From Alginatibacterium sediminis (GTDB taxonomy: Bacteria > Pseudomonadota > Gammaproteobacteria > Enterobacterales > Celerinatantimonadaceae): a DNA stretch of 64,000 nt. The stretch is from positions 62,001 through 126,000 of the forward strand of contig NZ_RAQO01000002.1 in NCBI RefSeq assembly GCF_003610775.1. The letters are read 5' to 3'. A model generated the notes under the pieces. That model was not told the origin of the DNA, searched no databases, and worked only from the letters and a program-made list of their open reading frames with translations. This document shows, in pieces, positions 27,962 to 36,894 of the stretch (within the stretch, counting starts at the first letter, position 1; every line of letters begins with the position of its first letter). Both the position numbers and the translations under genes were made by a program.

Positions 27962-29857
27962 CTAATCCATAGGTTTAGGCTTTCCAAACAAGAAACCTTG
28001 CCCCCACGACACTCCAAGACGTTTTAATACCCGCCATTCTTCTTCGCGCTCAACGGCAACTGCAACAACAGGAGCCCGTTGATTACAGCTAGCGACCAAG
28101 GAACTCACCGCTAGTCGATTAACTTGCCGCAATTGAATATCTCGGACCAAGCTTGGATGTAACTTAAGGTAGCTTAACTGCAACTCATTGATATAACGAG
28201 TACTAACTACCTTTTGCCCAGCTCTATCAACCGCAATTTGAATACCGTTTTTATTAAGAGCTCTCAGTCTTATCATTTGGGTGTCGTTGAGCTGAGCAAT
28301 TTGATCTTCTTGCAGTTCAATAATCAGACGCTTACGCACTGCAGAAGAAGCTTTCATGCGCCAGCGTAACAACGCTCGCATGATTTCTGGCTCAATGAGT
28401 GAACTAGCTCGCAAGTTGATTGCTATTTGCTCACGTTTTTTGGTCGCTTGCTCAAGACCAACTTTTAAACTTAAACGATCCATAGGCAGGCTTAAGCCAG
28501 ACTTATCAACCCAAGGAATGAAACTTCCAGCAGTCAGCTCGTTGCCATCGCTTTCAGTGATACGAGCTAACAACTCATAACAAACTGTTTTTGCATCTTG
28601 GTCGACTACTGCTTGCTTATAAAACTGTAAGGTTTCTTGTTCGAGAACACCTTGTAACATCGTTCTCCAACGAACAGAACCGCGGCCGGCGTTGGCAAGA
28701 TCTAAACTTTGTTCTTCGATGTACCACGCATTGTTACCTTGCATTTGCGCAACGCGAACTGCTTCGTCGGCTCGATCCAGGATTCGACCTGGATGGTCGC
28801 CATAATGATAAGCGACAATACCTATGTAATAAAAGTCATCCTGCTCTGCCTTCTCCGGCAAAGGGATACGTTCAAGCTGACGCAATAACGATGAAGCCAC
28901 TGATTCTGCGTCTTTAGCGTTGGTATTGCTGAGCAAAATTGCAAAAGTATCACCACTTAGACGCGCTAAACTTGCATCGATATAGCGTTCGCTGTGTTTA
29001 CGCATCATATTAGCAACTTGCTGAAGTACCACATCGCCTTGACTACGCGCATGCTCGTAATTAATGTCATCCATACCCTTAAGGTAAATCAACAGAACAG
29101 CTCCAGAATTAATATCTGTATCGCGGATTTCGGCTTCAAGTTGATTATAGAAATGGGTTCGATTTGAGAGCTGAGTTAACTCATCGATAAAGGCATTGTG
29201 ACGTATGAGTCTATCGAAGCGGCTACGCTCCAAACTATAGTCCTGAATTTGTAACAATAAGCGGTCGAACGCCTTGGAAGCCGCATTAGGCCATTCTCGA
29301 GGGTCACCTTGTCGCACACTGCTGCTATATCCAGCTAATATTTTGTTTCCGCGCGCCTGTAGTAATTCTGCGCCACGTAGCTGCTTGCGCAGCCAAACAA
29401 TACTCGCCCACATCCCCAAGGTGATAATAATCAGACCCATTGCAATCCCCCACATTGCCTGCCAGTCGTATCGAAGTAGGCGAAACGGTTTTTCGACCCT
29501 TATCTTTAAATTGAAACCAGGGTGCTTTGGCATTGGATAGCTATAGTCCACGAGTACAGATTCTAATCCTTTGTAATCTAGATTACGGAACGAGTACAAG
29601 GACCCGCCGGAGTTAGCGACATCAAGTCGGATAATATCGTGAGCCCGCAGCCAATTAGGAAGCCACTGAGCAAATGCTGGTGTATCAGGTTGGAGGTCCA
29701 GCTGCTCATCAAGTAATGAAACAACCGTCGAGAGTTTATGTTGTTGCTGGTTATAGGTGAGCTGGCGAAAGGTCAAAGCTCCGCCAAGTAAGACCAAGCA
29801 CACGGCAATGATCACACAAGAGGAAATAAACAAAATGACCTGATTGGAAAACCTCAA
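27962..29857 (-). CDS. csrD: CsrD/MshH regulatory protein (degenerate GGDEF-EAL)
   Basis: A 631-residue membrane protein with two N-terminal helices (about 8-30 and 135-157) flanking a periplasmic sensor segment, a HAMP-like linker, a GGDEF-like domain (about 220-375) whose signature is SGDTF and an EAL-like domain (about 395-630) with ELLAR in place of EAL-R. The degenerate signatures fit CsrD (called MshH in Vibrio), which does not make c-di-GMP but targets the CsrB/C sRNAs to RNase E. The start is TTG at 29857 with AAAGGA about 10 bases upstream; no better start is visible. Confidence 0.9.
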   Translation of the reverse strand: MRFSNQVILFISSCVIIAVCLVLLGGALTFRQLTYNQQQHKLSTVVSLLDEQLDLQPDTPAFAQWLPNWLRAHDIIRLDVANSGGSLYSFRNLDYKGLESVLVDYSYPMPKHPGFNLKIRVEKPFRLLRYDWQAMWGIAMGLIIITLGMWASIVWLRKQLRGAELLQARGNKILAGYSSSVRQGDPREWPNAASKAFDRLLLQIQDYSLERSRFDRLIRHNAFIDELTQLSNRTHFYNQLEAEIRDTDINSGAVLLIYLKGMDDINYEHARSQGDVVLQQVANMMRKHSERYIDASLARLSGDTFAILLSNTNAKDAESVASSLLRQLERIPLPEKAEQDDFYYIGIVAYHYGDHPGRILDRADEAVRVAQMQGNNAWYIEEQSLDLANAGRGSVRWRTMLQGVLEQETLQFYKQAVVDQDAKTVCYELLARITESDGNELTAGSFIPWVDKSGLSLPMDRLSLKVGLEQATKKREQIAINLRASSLIEPEIMRALLRWRMKASSAVRKRLIIELQEDQIAQLNDTQMIRLRALNKNGIQIAVDRAGQKVVSTRYINELQLSYLKLHPSLVRDIQLRQVNRLAVSSLVASCNQRAPVVAVAVEREEEWRVLKRLGVSWGQGFLFGKPKPMD

Positions 29858-29965
29858 GTTAGGCTAATCCTTTAGCTAAAACTACAAAAATAAGTATGGG
29901 CTAAAAATCCCTCGCGAACATTTAAAACGTCAAGAACATAAGACCAATCCTTTGGTTCTCTTAAC

Positions 29966-29994
29966 ATTCTAACTGCTATTAACATTAATACCAA
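29966..29994 (-). promoter_or_regulatory. Candidate sigma-70 promoter for csrD
   Basis: Minus strand TTGGTA (-35), 17-base spacer, TAGAAT (-10). It is 109 bases upstream of the csrD TTG start. Four of six and five of six consensus positions match. Read by eye only. Confidence 0.4.
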
Positions 29995-30100
29995 TCGCGC
30001 AGATAAGTTCTAGCGTTTGAGCCAGCTATACAGACAGCATTAATAGCTTGTTGAATGCTTTTGCGTACTAGCGTTGCGATTATTTTCGTCATTTGTAAAC

Positions 30101-30125
30101 AAAAAAAACCAGGTCTATGACCTGG
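30101..30125 (-). terminator. Rho-independent terminator of ilvIH
   Basis: Minus strand CCAGGTC-ATA-GACCTGG, a perfect 7-bp stem with a 3-base loop, followed by TTTTTTTT. It lies 23 bases after the ilvH stop. Textbook form. Confidence 0.93.
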
Positions 30126-30148
30126 CTCTATTTATAAGATTTGGCTAA

Positions 30149-30643
30149 CTATGCCCTAAGGGTTCGTTCACCACGGCTTACGCCACAGACGCCACTTCGA
30201 ACAACTTCTAATATTTCTGTACTTTGCTGTACGGTACTAATAAATGCATCGAGCTTTGCACTATCACCGCTGAGCTGTACCACATAGGTGTGCGCACTAA
30301 CATCAACAACTTGTCCTCGAAAAATCTCAGAACAACGCATTACTTCTTCACGTTGAGAACCTGAGGCGCGAACCTTAACCAACATGATTTCACGCTCAAC
30401 ATGCGCCGCCTCAGTAAGTTCCGAAACTTTCAATACATCAACCAGTTTGTTTAACTGCTTAATGATCTGTTCAATAACACGATCATCACCATAGGAGGTA
30501 ATTGTCATTCGAGAAAGCGTCGGATCTTCGGTAGCCGATACAGTAAGAGTTTCAATGTTAAACCCACGCTGGGAAAATAAGCCAGTGACCCTGGACAATG
30601 CTCCCGATTCGTTTTCGAGTAGTACTGATATGATCCGTCGCAT
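30149..30643 (-). CDS. ilvH: Acetolactate synthase small subunit
   Basis: A 164-residue regulatory subunit of AHAS III. The N-terminal ACT domain (about 1-80) begins [19 protein letters not shown] and keeps the Asn11, Gly14 and Asn29-type positions used for valine feedback in E. coli IlvH, so the enzyme should be valine-sensitive. A C-terminal ALS_ss domain follows. Its ATG overlaps the ilvI stop by one base. The terminator directly follows. Confidence 0.97.
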   Translation of the reverse strand: MRRIISVLLENESGALSRVTGLFSQRGFNIETLTVSATEDPTLSRMTITSYGDDRVIEQIIKQLNKLVDVLKVSELTEAAHVEREIMLVKVRASGSQREEVMRCSEIFRGQVVDVSAHTYVVQLSGDSAKLDAFISTVQQSTEILEVVRSGVCGVSRGERTLRA

Positions 30644-32361
30644 TAGGTACGCTCCGTTTTACTTAACCACATGTCTTTCATCGACTCAGTTTTAATATGC
30701 ATTGGATAAACATGTTCTTCGGGGTCAACTAGTATGTCCATAAACACCAAGCGGTCTTTCATCGAAAATGCTTTCTCCATTGCTGCATCAAGTTGATCTG
30801 GATGTTCGACAGCAATCCCGACATGTCCGTAAGCTTCGGCAAGTTTTACAAAGTCAGGTACCGAGTCCATGTAAGAATGGGACTGTCTGCCTCCGTAGAA
30901 CATTTTTTGCCATTGCTTAACCATACCCAGCGATCGGTTGTTCAACGAAACGATCACTAGCGGGATATTGTATTGTAAACAAGTCGATAACTCTTGGATG
31001 TTCATTTGAATTGAACCATCACCAGTTACACAGGCAACTTGTGCATCAGGATGCGCAAGACGCACTCCCATCGCAGCTGGGAATCCAAAGCCCATTGTTC
31101 CAAGACCACCGGAGTTAATCCAACGGCGCGGCTTATCGAAGGGATAGTAAAGCGCGGCAAACATTTGATGTTGCCCAACGTCAGACGTAACAAATGCATC
31201 ACCACCAGTCACGCGATACATAGACTCGATCACTTGTTGCGGTTTAATCTGCGTTTCACTGCGTGCATAGTCGAGGCATTTACGCTCTCGCCAAGCAGAA
31301 ATTTGTTGCCACCAATTATCAAGCTCAACTTGCTGTGCTTGTGCACTACTTTCTTCGATAAAAGCTAACATTTGACGCAGCACTGAACTCACATCCCCAA
31401 CAATAGGGATGTCCGCTTGTATGGTTTTTGAAATCGAGGTTGGATCGATATCAATGTGCATGACCGTAGCGTTAGGACAAAACTTGGCAATATTATTAGT
31501 AACGCGATCATCAAATCTCGCCCCTACAGCGAAAATAAGATCGGCATTATGCATCGCCATATTCGCTTGATAAGTACCATGCATACCTAACATGCCTAAG
31601 CTTCGAGCGTCAGTACTTGGGAAAGCGCCTAGACCCATCAATGTACAGGTTACCGGTAGATTGTATTGTGCGACTAAATCGGCGATTAAGGTATCGGCAT
31701 CTGATGTAATCGCTCCCCCACCAACGTACAGTACAGGACGTTCGGCACTAGTAAGTGCTTTAACCGCTTTCTTAATCTGTCCTTTATGACCAGTCAGGGT
31801 CGGATGGTAAGAACGCATCTCAACCGACTCTGGGTATTCGTAAGGAAACTTCAGTAAAGGATTTTGAGTATCTTTAGGTAAATCAATGACTACCGGGCCT
31901 GGTCGCCCCGTTGAAGCGATGTAATAGGCTTTTTTGATAGCAAGCGGGATCTCAGAAGCGGTTTTACATAGAAAACTATGTTTCACGACCGGACGAGAAA
32001 CCCCAATCATGTCAGTTTCTTGAAACGCATCTTGTCCAATCAAGCCGGTTGGGACTTGTCCAGATAAAACCACCAAGGGAATGGAGTCCATATATGCTGT
32101 GGCAATACCAGTAATGGTATTGGTCGCTCCGGGCCCAGATGTAACCAACACTGTGCCAACTTCACCAGTTGATCGGGCATAGCCATCCGCCATATGCACG
32201 GCGGCTTGTTCGTGACGAACTAGGATATGCTCGATATCGCTGTTGTCAAAGAGTGCGTCATAAATGTCTAATACAGACCCGCCGGGATATCCAAAGATAT
32301 GTTTTACCCCTTGGTCTTGCAGGCTGCGAACGACCATTTCGGCGCCGGATAACTTCTCCAT
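30643..32361 (-). CDS. ilvI: Acetolactate synthase large subunit (AHAS III type)
   Basis: A 572-residue ThDP enzyme, close to E. coli IlvI (574). It has [15 protein letters not shown], the catalytic Glu in [16 protein letters not shown] (about 50), the central FAD domain and the ThDP/Mg motif [17 protein letters not shown] near 430-470. It condenses two pyruvates, or pyruvate with 2-ketobutyrate, in branched-chain amino acid synthesis. GGAGG lies 7 bases before the ATG, in the loop of a short AAGCC/GGCTT hairpin. No leader-peptide attenuator was seen. Confidence 0.98.
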   Translation of the reverse strand: MEKLSGAEMVVRSLQDQGVKHIFGYPGGSVLDIYDALFDNSDIEHILVRHEQAAVHMADGYARSTGEVGTVLVTSGPGATNTITGIATAYMDSIPLVVLSGQVPTGLIGQDAFQETDMIGVSRPVVKHSFLCKTASEIPLAIKKAYYIASTGRPGPVVIDLPKDTQNPLLKFPYEYPESVEMRSYHPTLTGHKGQIKKAVKALTSAERPVLYVGGGAITSDADTLIADLVAQYNLPVTCTLMGLGAFPSTDARSLGMLGMHGTYQANMAMHNADLIFAVGARFDDRVTNNIAKFCPNATVMHIDIDPTSISKTIQADIPIVGDVSSVLRQMLAFIEESSAQAQQVELDNWWQQISAWRERKCLDYARSETQIKPQQVIESMYRVTGGDAFVTSDVGQHQMFAALYYPFDKPRRWINSGGLGTMGFGFPAAMGVRLAHPDAQVACVTGDGSIQMNIQELSTCLQYNIPLVIVSLNNRSLGMVKQWQKMFYGGRQSHSYMDSVPDFVKLAEAYGHVGIAVEHPDQLDAAMEKAFSMKDRLVFMDILVDPEEHVYPMHIKTESMKDMWLSKTERT

Positions 32362-32651
32362 TGTTAAGCCTCCAGGCTTTCTTCTTATAGTGCAATCTAA
32401 CGCTCGAGAAGAGTCGATAAAAAGCAGTTTTTATGTTGTGTGCAAATTCTCAAGCCTATAAACGCAATGAGCTTTGCCTGAAGTTAAACTTTACCGTGGA
32501 AAGATAGTCTACGTCTACGCTTAAATGGCAATAAAAACTCAAAAAGTCGAGAGCGCGGCAAGTCTTAGGAATAGCTTTAGAATGGTATTGCGTAGAATGG
32601 GTTTGAATTAGCAGTACTCACCAAGGCCGGCAAGTACTGCTGACTCATGAC
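32362..32651. other. Intergenic region upstream of ilvI
   Basis: 290 bases without a credible ORF. It contains the ilvI ribosome binding site, an AT-rich tract around 32415-32440 on which Lrp-like control could act (inference), and at 32610-32641 a long hairpin behind the 53-residue gene. I see no Leu/Ile/Val-rich leader peptide and no strongly matching promoter. Confidence 0.5.
32610..32641 (-). terminator. Hairpin downstream of the 53-residue ORF, possible terminator
   Basis: AGCAGTACT and AGTACTGCT form a perfect 9-bp stem around a 14-base loop, 10 bases after the stop of the small gene at 32652. The bases after it on minus (AATTCAAAC) are not a U-tract, so it may be an mRNA 3'-stabilising hairpin rather than an intrinsic terminator. 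Confidence 0.4.
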
Positions 32652-32813
32652 TTAGTTTTGAGACAATACACCATGCTCTTCGGTCAGCCAGATTTGCTGC
32701 TCAGGATCGTTTTCTTCACTTAATGAAATACTAACCCCCATGTCATACAACTCGGCTAAAGTCATATCATTCGCGATTTCGATTTGCTCGTTGTTCTCGT
32801 TGATAAAGCGCAT
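32652..32813 (-). CDS. Hypothetical small acidic protein, 53 residues
   Basis: Not recognised. It begins MRFINENNEQIEIANDMT and ends EEHGVLSQN; it is acidic, with no signal peptide, membrane helix or cysteine. The ATG at 32813 has AAAGGA 6 bases upstream; an in-frame ATG at 32837 lacks a comparable site. It follows the glycosyltransferase gene by 41 bases on the same strand, so it may be cotranscribed. Good ribosome binding site and codon composition favour a real gene; function unknown. Confidence 0.6.
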   Translation of the reverse strand: MRFINENNEQIEIANDMTLAELYDMGVSISLSEENDPEQQIWLTEEHGVLSQN

Positions 32814-32854
32814 TCGTTTTCCTTTCTTAGCCCACAAAAGCTCAGAGCAATGCC

Positions 32855-33973
32855 TTAGCTTGCCCGCTTCAACTTCAGTTTAGACCATAGTGGAGTTTCT
32901 GCTGGTCGGCTTTGATCCAATTCCGCGATACGAAGCATCACTGAGCTGGGATAACTGACCTGAGACCACAGCTGCTGGCGCAAGTCACTCCAATCATCCC
33001 ACTTTCCAGCTTGTATCCAATCGGCGATCGCATTAGCCACATTTGGAAACACCACCGACTCTTGCAGGTCTTCATGTAACCAATTGGCAAGATGTTGAGT
33101 ATTGAGTTGCTCACAGACACTCGCTAAACCTAGGTTAAGTAAAGTTGCGGCATTGCTTTGCTGCTCAAACTGACCTTGAAGCGGTTTAACTAATAACTTC
33201 TTGCCGCTTGCCATCGCTTCCGAGGGTAGTTCGAAGCCTGAATTACAAAATACACCGCTACACTGCGCCAAAGCCAACGGAAATCTTTCACGGCAAATAG
33301 GTTCAAGGTCAATATTGCCGATTCGTTGAACTTGTTTTATTTGGGGATGGAAGCACCGAAAACGAGTATGGCTGAAACGTTTTAGCAGCCGTGTTATTTG
33401 GCTTAGATCTTCAAAAGGAAGGTACACCAGATAGAAGTTTTGAGTCTGTTCAATAAGACTATGGGCTATGATTGGAGGCAGTATTTCCTGATCAAAATGA
33501 TACCAATGTAATCCCATGAGTTGCTTACATGGCGCAAAATTCTTAACAAGACTTCGACGTAGTGGGTTCATATGCGCATTCGGGATCGACTTTAACAACG
33601 CAGCTTGGTGTGAAATAGCAATACTTGGTAGTCCTGCCTGTTTTGCTACCCAGGCAGATAAAGGCTCAAAGTCGTTGATCAGTAAGTCGTAGCGTTCCAA
33701 ATTGAGCGACTGACTATCTTTTATCCATTGCTGAAGACGAAAATCTTGAGCTGTACGCCAGCTACTAACTTTACCGGCATGACTTGCGAAACTTAAGCCA
33801 CGTTTAAAATCGAAGTCCCCAAACTCTTCAATGATCGGTTTGCATCCACGCCGACCGGTCATCAGCACATCGACTTCTATATTAAGTTCCTTTAAGGCTT
33901 TAACTAATAACCTTGCACGGGTTATGTGTCCATTTCCAGTGCCTTGTACCCCATATAAAACGCGCATACTCAT
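32855..33973 (-). CDS. MJ1255/VC2487-type glycosyltransferase family protein
   Basis: About 372 residues. The N-terminal MRVLYGVQGTGNGHITRAR is the glycine-rich opening of GT-B transferases of the MJ1255/VC2487 group (related to MurG/UGT folds). Later come INDFEPLSAWVAKQAGLP and the nucleotide-sugar-binding-like GVFCNSGFELPSEAMASGKK near 245. ATG 33973 overlaps the PAP2 phosphatase stop as ATGA, implying coupled translation; other in-frame starts at 33967 and 33994 exist. The acceptor and sugar are unknown; the PAP2 partner suggests a lipid-linked substrate (inference). Confidence 0.82.
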   Translation of the reverse strand: MSMRVLYGVQGTGNGHITRARLLVKALKELNIEVDVLMTGRRGCKPIIEEFGDFDFKRGLSFASHAGKVSSWRTAQDFRLQQWIKDSQSLNLERYDLLINDFEPLSAWVAKQAGLPSIAISHQAALLKSIPNAHMNPLRRSLVKNFAPCKQLMGLHWYHFDQEILPPIIAHSLIEQTQNFYLVYLPFEDLSQITRLLKRFSHTRFRCFHPQIKQVQRIGNIDLEPICRERFPLALAQCSGVFCNSGFELPSEAMASGKKLLVKPLQGQFEQQSNAATLLNLGLASVCEQLNTQHLANWLHEDLQESVVFPNVANAIADWIQAGKWDDWSDLRQQLWSQVSYPSSVMLRIAELDQSRPAETPLWSKLKLKRAS

Positions 33974-34461
33974 ACCACCATCCAGACGACGCAAAGACCC
34001 AGCAACGCGCCAGCTATTACATCACTAATAAAATGCACCCCAAGTAAGACTCGAGAACAAGCAATCAAACTTGAGCATGTAAATGCAAGCACACTAAACG
34101 CAGGAAAAACTTCATCCACACAGGCGGCCATTACGAATGCGCCAGCACTATGTCCCGAAGGAAAACTAAAACGGTCACTGGGCTTAATGAATACCGGGAG
34201 TTGTTTAGGGCGGTCACGTCGAAAGAGTTGCTTGAGACTCAAATAAAGACCAAGCTCAACAACAAATGACTTGCTTGCTAAGACTATGAATTCCACGCCT
34301 CGATCGGCGTAGCAATAAGTAAGTACGACAAGCAATACGTATAGATAGCCATCGCCAGCATGAGAGATCCACTTTGAAACGTATGCAACATGCCGATTAA
34401 ATCGATGCTGCAGGCAACGGGCTGAAAACGCGTAATCCAAATTCACAATCAAGTCCCGCAT
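33970..34461 (-). CDS. PAP2-family membrane phosphatase
   Basis: A 163-residue protein with the three PAP2 signatures: KQLFRRDRP, PSGHS and SRVLLGVHFISD, with catalytic His residues present, and about five membrane helices. Such enzymes remove phosphate from lipids such as undecaprenyl diphosphate, phosphatidic acid or PGP. GGAG precedes the ATG by 7 bases. It is translationally coupled to the downstream glycosyltransferase, so they probably act on the same lipid pathway. Confidence 0.88.
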   Translation of the reverse strand: MRDLIVNLDYAFSARCLQHRFNRHVAYVSKWISHAGDGYLYVLLVVLTYCYADRGVEFIVLASKSFVVELGLYLSLKQLFRRDRPKQLPVFIKPSDRFSFPSGHSAGAFVMAACVDEVFPAFSVLAFTCSSLIACSRVLLGVHFISDVIAGALLGLCVVWMVV

Positions 34462-34591
34462 AGCGATGCTCCGAGTACACTAAATTAGGTCTATGGTTTA
34501 AGAGTGAAGCTTGAAGTTGACGCTTATATGACAGTTATAGGAACAATAGATGAAGGGAGAAAATGCAAAAATATTACGCGTTGAGGTTAAA

Positions 34592-35485
34592 TTATAAGCT
34601 CGTATCCCCCCTACTATTCATATACTCATTCACAAAATCAATAAAACAACGTTCAGCGATAGACAAGTAACCCTCTTTGCGCCAAGCCAAAGCTAAATCT
34701 AAATGCACCGCCGGGTTAAAAGGAACCCCAACTACCGAGTCTTCATTTTGGGTCACAATTTCGAGCAAGGCTGTCGTGGCAAAGTTCTGACCCACTATTT
34801 TAAGGATCATGGTCAATAGATTAGTTTCAAATGCGAAACGAGCGCTTAAATTGTGCGCCTCGCAAGCGGCGTCGATAAAATCCCGATGAAAATAGCCCGG
34901 CTTAAACATCACCAAATCATTTTCAAAGAACTGCTCAAAATTGACAAGGGCTTGCTTAGCTAATGGATGCTGTGGGCTAAACACTGCAACCATCTGTGAA
35001 CTAAGCAACAATTGTGTTTCTAAAGCTGGGGGCACGTTCTGGTTAAGAATAACCCCTACATCAAGCTCCGCACTAAGCAGCATTTCGCGAATCGATTGGG
35101 TACCAGCATCTACGACAGTTAGCTTTAATTTTGGGTAGCGTTGTTTAAAGGCCATAATTATATCTGGAAAAAAGTATGACCCCATCATGCTTGGAGTACC
35201 CAGCCGCACCTCACCCTTAACCAGGCCTTTAAGCTCCGACATGGCTAGTTGAGCATCTTCCAGTTGTTGCACAATATTTGCTGCGTAACTAAACAGCACT
35301 TTTCCTTCATCGCTAAGGATTACGTTTCGGTCGTGACGCAAAAACAGCTTTACCCCAAGTTGCCGTTCGAGGTTTTTTATCGAGATGCTTAAAGCAGGCT
35401 GTGCAATACTCTGCTCACGCGCAGCTAAAGTGAAACTAGCGTGGCGTTGTACTGCGAGAAAATGCTGGAGTTGTTTTAGAGTCAT
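34592..35485 (-). CDS. LysR-family transcriptional regulator
   Basis: A 297-residue LysR-type regulator with N-terminal winged HTH (MTLKQLQHFLAVQRHASFTL; ARE QSIAQPALSISIKNLE) and a periplasmic-binding-like effector domain (about 90-290). It is divergently transcribed from an MFS exporter across a 109-base gap containing a perfect 9-bp inverted repeat. The arrangement resembles E. coli ynfL-ynfM. It is likely to control the transporter and itself; the ligand is unknown. Confidence 0.9.
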   Translation of the reverse strand: MTLKQLQHFLAVQRHASFTLAAREQSIAQPALSISIKNLERQLGVKLFLRHDRNVILSDEGKVLFSYAANIVQQLEDAQLAMSELKGLVKGEVRLGTPSMMGSYFFPDIIMAFKQRYPKLKLTVVDAGTQSIREMLLSAELDVGVILNQNVPPALETQLLLSSQMVAVFSPQHPLAKQALVNFEQFFENDLVMFKPGYFHRDFIDAACEAHNLSARFAFETNLLTMILKIVGQNFATTALLEIVTQNEDSVVGVPFNPAVHLDLALAWRKEGYLSIAERCFIDFVNEYMNSRGDTSL

Positions 35486-35492
35486 TACGTAG

Positions 35493-35511
35493 CTATATAA
35501 ATTTTATATAG
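35493..35511. promoter_or_regulatory. Perfect palindrome, probable LysR operator
   Basis: CTATATAAA-T-TTTATATAG, 9-bp arms around one base, 7 bases upstream of the LysR start codon and 83 bases from the MFS start. It contains the T-N11-A pattern of LysR binding sites. Function is inferred from form and location. Confidence 0.55.
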
Positions 35512-35594
35512 AACCCATAATAACAATATATTTTTTCTATACAATCAAGCTTGCTAAACTGCTCATATCTAGTTCAGAAATAGCCGCAAATAGA

Positions 35595-36806
35595 ATGCCA
35601 AGCGACGACTCTCACCGCAGCCTTAGAATTACCATTGCTCTTTGCCTTGGCTCATTTATTGTGTTTTGTAATCTGTACAGTGTGCAAGCCATTTTGCCCC
35701 AGTTGTCGTTCCACTTTGAAATTAGTGAAACCAAAGTTAATTGGCTATTTGCCGCAACCACGCTTGGTTTATCTGTGAGCCTCGTCCCATGGGCGGTTTA
35801 TTCCGATAAATGCGGTAGAAAGCCAATTATCATAAGCAGCCTATTCTTAATCCCAGCCACTAGTTTTGTTATGCTTTTTTGCACTAGTTTCGAAAGCCTA
35901 GTCTTAGTTCGTGGCCTGTTGGGGATCGCCCTAGCTGCTTTTGCGGGGGTGGCAGTTGCTTATCTTGTTGAAGAGCTTTCAAGTCCCAGGTTTGCAAGCG
36001 CGATGGGGTTTTACATTGCGGCCAATTCTCTAGGAGGAATAAGCGGCCGCGTGCTTGGAGGCGTGATTAATCAACATCTCGGTTGGCAGGCTACAATCAT
36101 CACTCTAGTTTCGCTAAGTTTAGTCGGAGCAATCGCTGTATATTTGCTACTCCCCAATCAACACAACTTTAAAGCCCAGGGGATTAGCTTGCAGCACCTC
36201 AATCGAGGTGTGCGCTACCACATTAACGACAACACAGTCTGGTTTGGTATGTTAATTGGAGGCCTAAATTTCGCCCTCTTTGTCAACCTGTACTCTGTCG
36301 TGGTCTTTCGTCTCGCGCACGCGCCGTTCAATTTAGACTCCTCCATCAGCTCACTATTTTTTTTGTGTTACCTCGCCGGCACTCTAAGCTCTTCATACAG
36401 CGGTTATTGGTCCAAACACCGCAGCCCAGTTCTAGGGATGATGCTCGGGGGGACATTCGGACTACTAGGAATGCTGACCGCGAGTTCTTCAAGTATATTG
36501 ATGATTGTAGCCGGACTATTGCTGATAAGCTTTGGAGGCTTTTTCACCCATTCCTTAGCCTATGCATGGGTAAACCAGCAAGCTAAACAACAAAAAACCA
36601 GTGCTGGAGCTCTCTATTTAGTTCACTACTATGTCGGTGGCAGTTTAGGCGGCTTTGTTCTGCTGTTTTGTTGGCAACAGTATCACTGGCAAGGAGTTAT
36701 CATTGGTGGGAGTTGTATGTACGCTTTGTTGTTTACTTTGGCTTGGAAGTTACACCTGAGAGAGAATTCTCAGGCAAATACTAAACTTGCTAAGCCTCTA
36801 ACTTAA
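35595..36806 (+). CDS. MFS transporter, YnfM-like
   Basis: A 403-residue, 12-helix major facilitator protein. The loop 2-3 motif appears as YSDKCGRKPIII near 75-86 and SIS-free symmetrical halves are joined by a cytoplasmic loop around 190-215. Opening segment LYSVQAILPQLSFHFEIS resembles the YnfM/Bcr-like drug-efflux subgroup. It is the divergent partner of the LysR gene, suggesting substrate-induced export. The substrate cannot be inferred. Confidence 0.87.
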   Translation: MPSDDSHRSLRITIALCLGSFIVFCNLYSVQAILPQLSFHFEISETKVNWLFAATTLGLSVSLVPWAVYSDKCGRKPIIISSLFLIPATSFVMLFCTSFESLVLVRGLLGIALAAFAGVAVAYLVEELSSPRFASAMGFYIAANSLGGISGRVLGGVINQHLGWQATIITLVSLSLVGAIAVYLLLPNQHNFKAQGISLQHLNRGVRYHINDNTVWFGMLIGGLNFALFVNLYSVVVFRLAHAPFNLDSSISSLFFLCYLAGTLSSSYSGYWSKHRSPVLGMMLGGTFGLLGMLTASSSSILMIVAGLLLISFGGFFTHSLAYAWVNQQAKQQKTSAGALYLVHYYVGGSLGGFVLLFCWQQYHWQGVIIGGSCMYALLFTLAWKLHLRENSQANTKLAKPLT

Positions 36807-36894
36807 TCGTACTGATTAATCCCTCGCTCAGTACTTGCACGACCATTTATTACAGCGTAACTTTACCCGATAGTTTTGGTGAAGGGACATACTC

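Larger units (their letters stand above)
29858..30148. other. Intergenic region between ilvH and csrD
   Basis: 291 bases without a credible ORF. It holds the ilvH terminator (30101-30125) and a candidate csrD promoter (29966-29994). A short imperfect inverted repeat (ACCAA/TTGGT, near 29943-29958) lies just downstream of that promoter in the csrD leader. The rest shows no recognisable element. Confidence 0.6.

Noticed and set aside
36807-36894. leu leader peptide or attenuator before leuA
   Set aside because: No Leu-rich short ORF and no terminator; only a 7-bp GTACTGA/TCAGTAC repeat near the MFS stop, without a U-tract.
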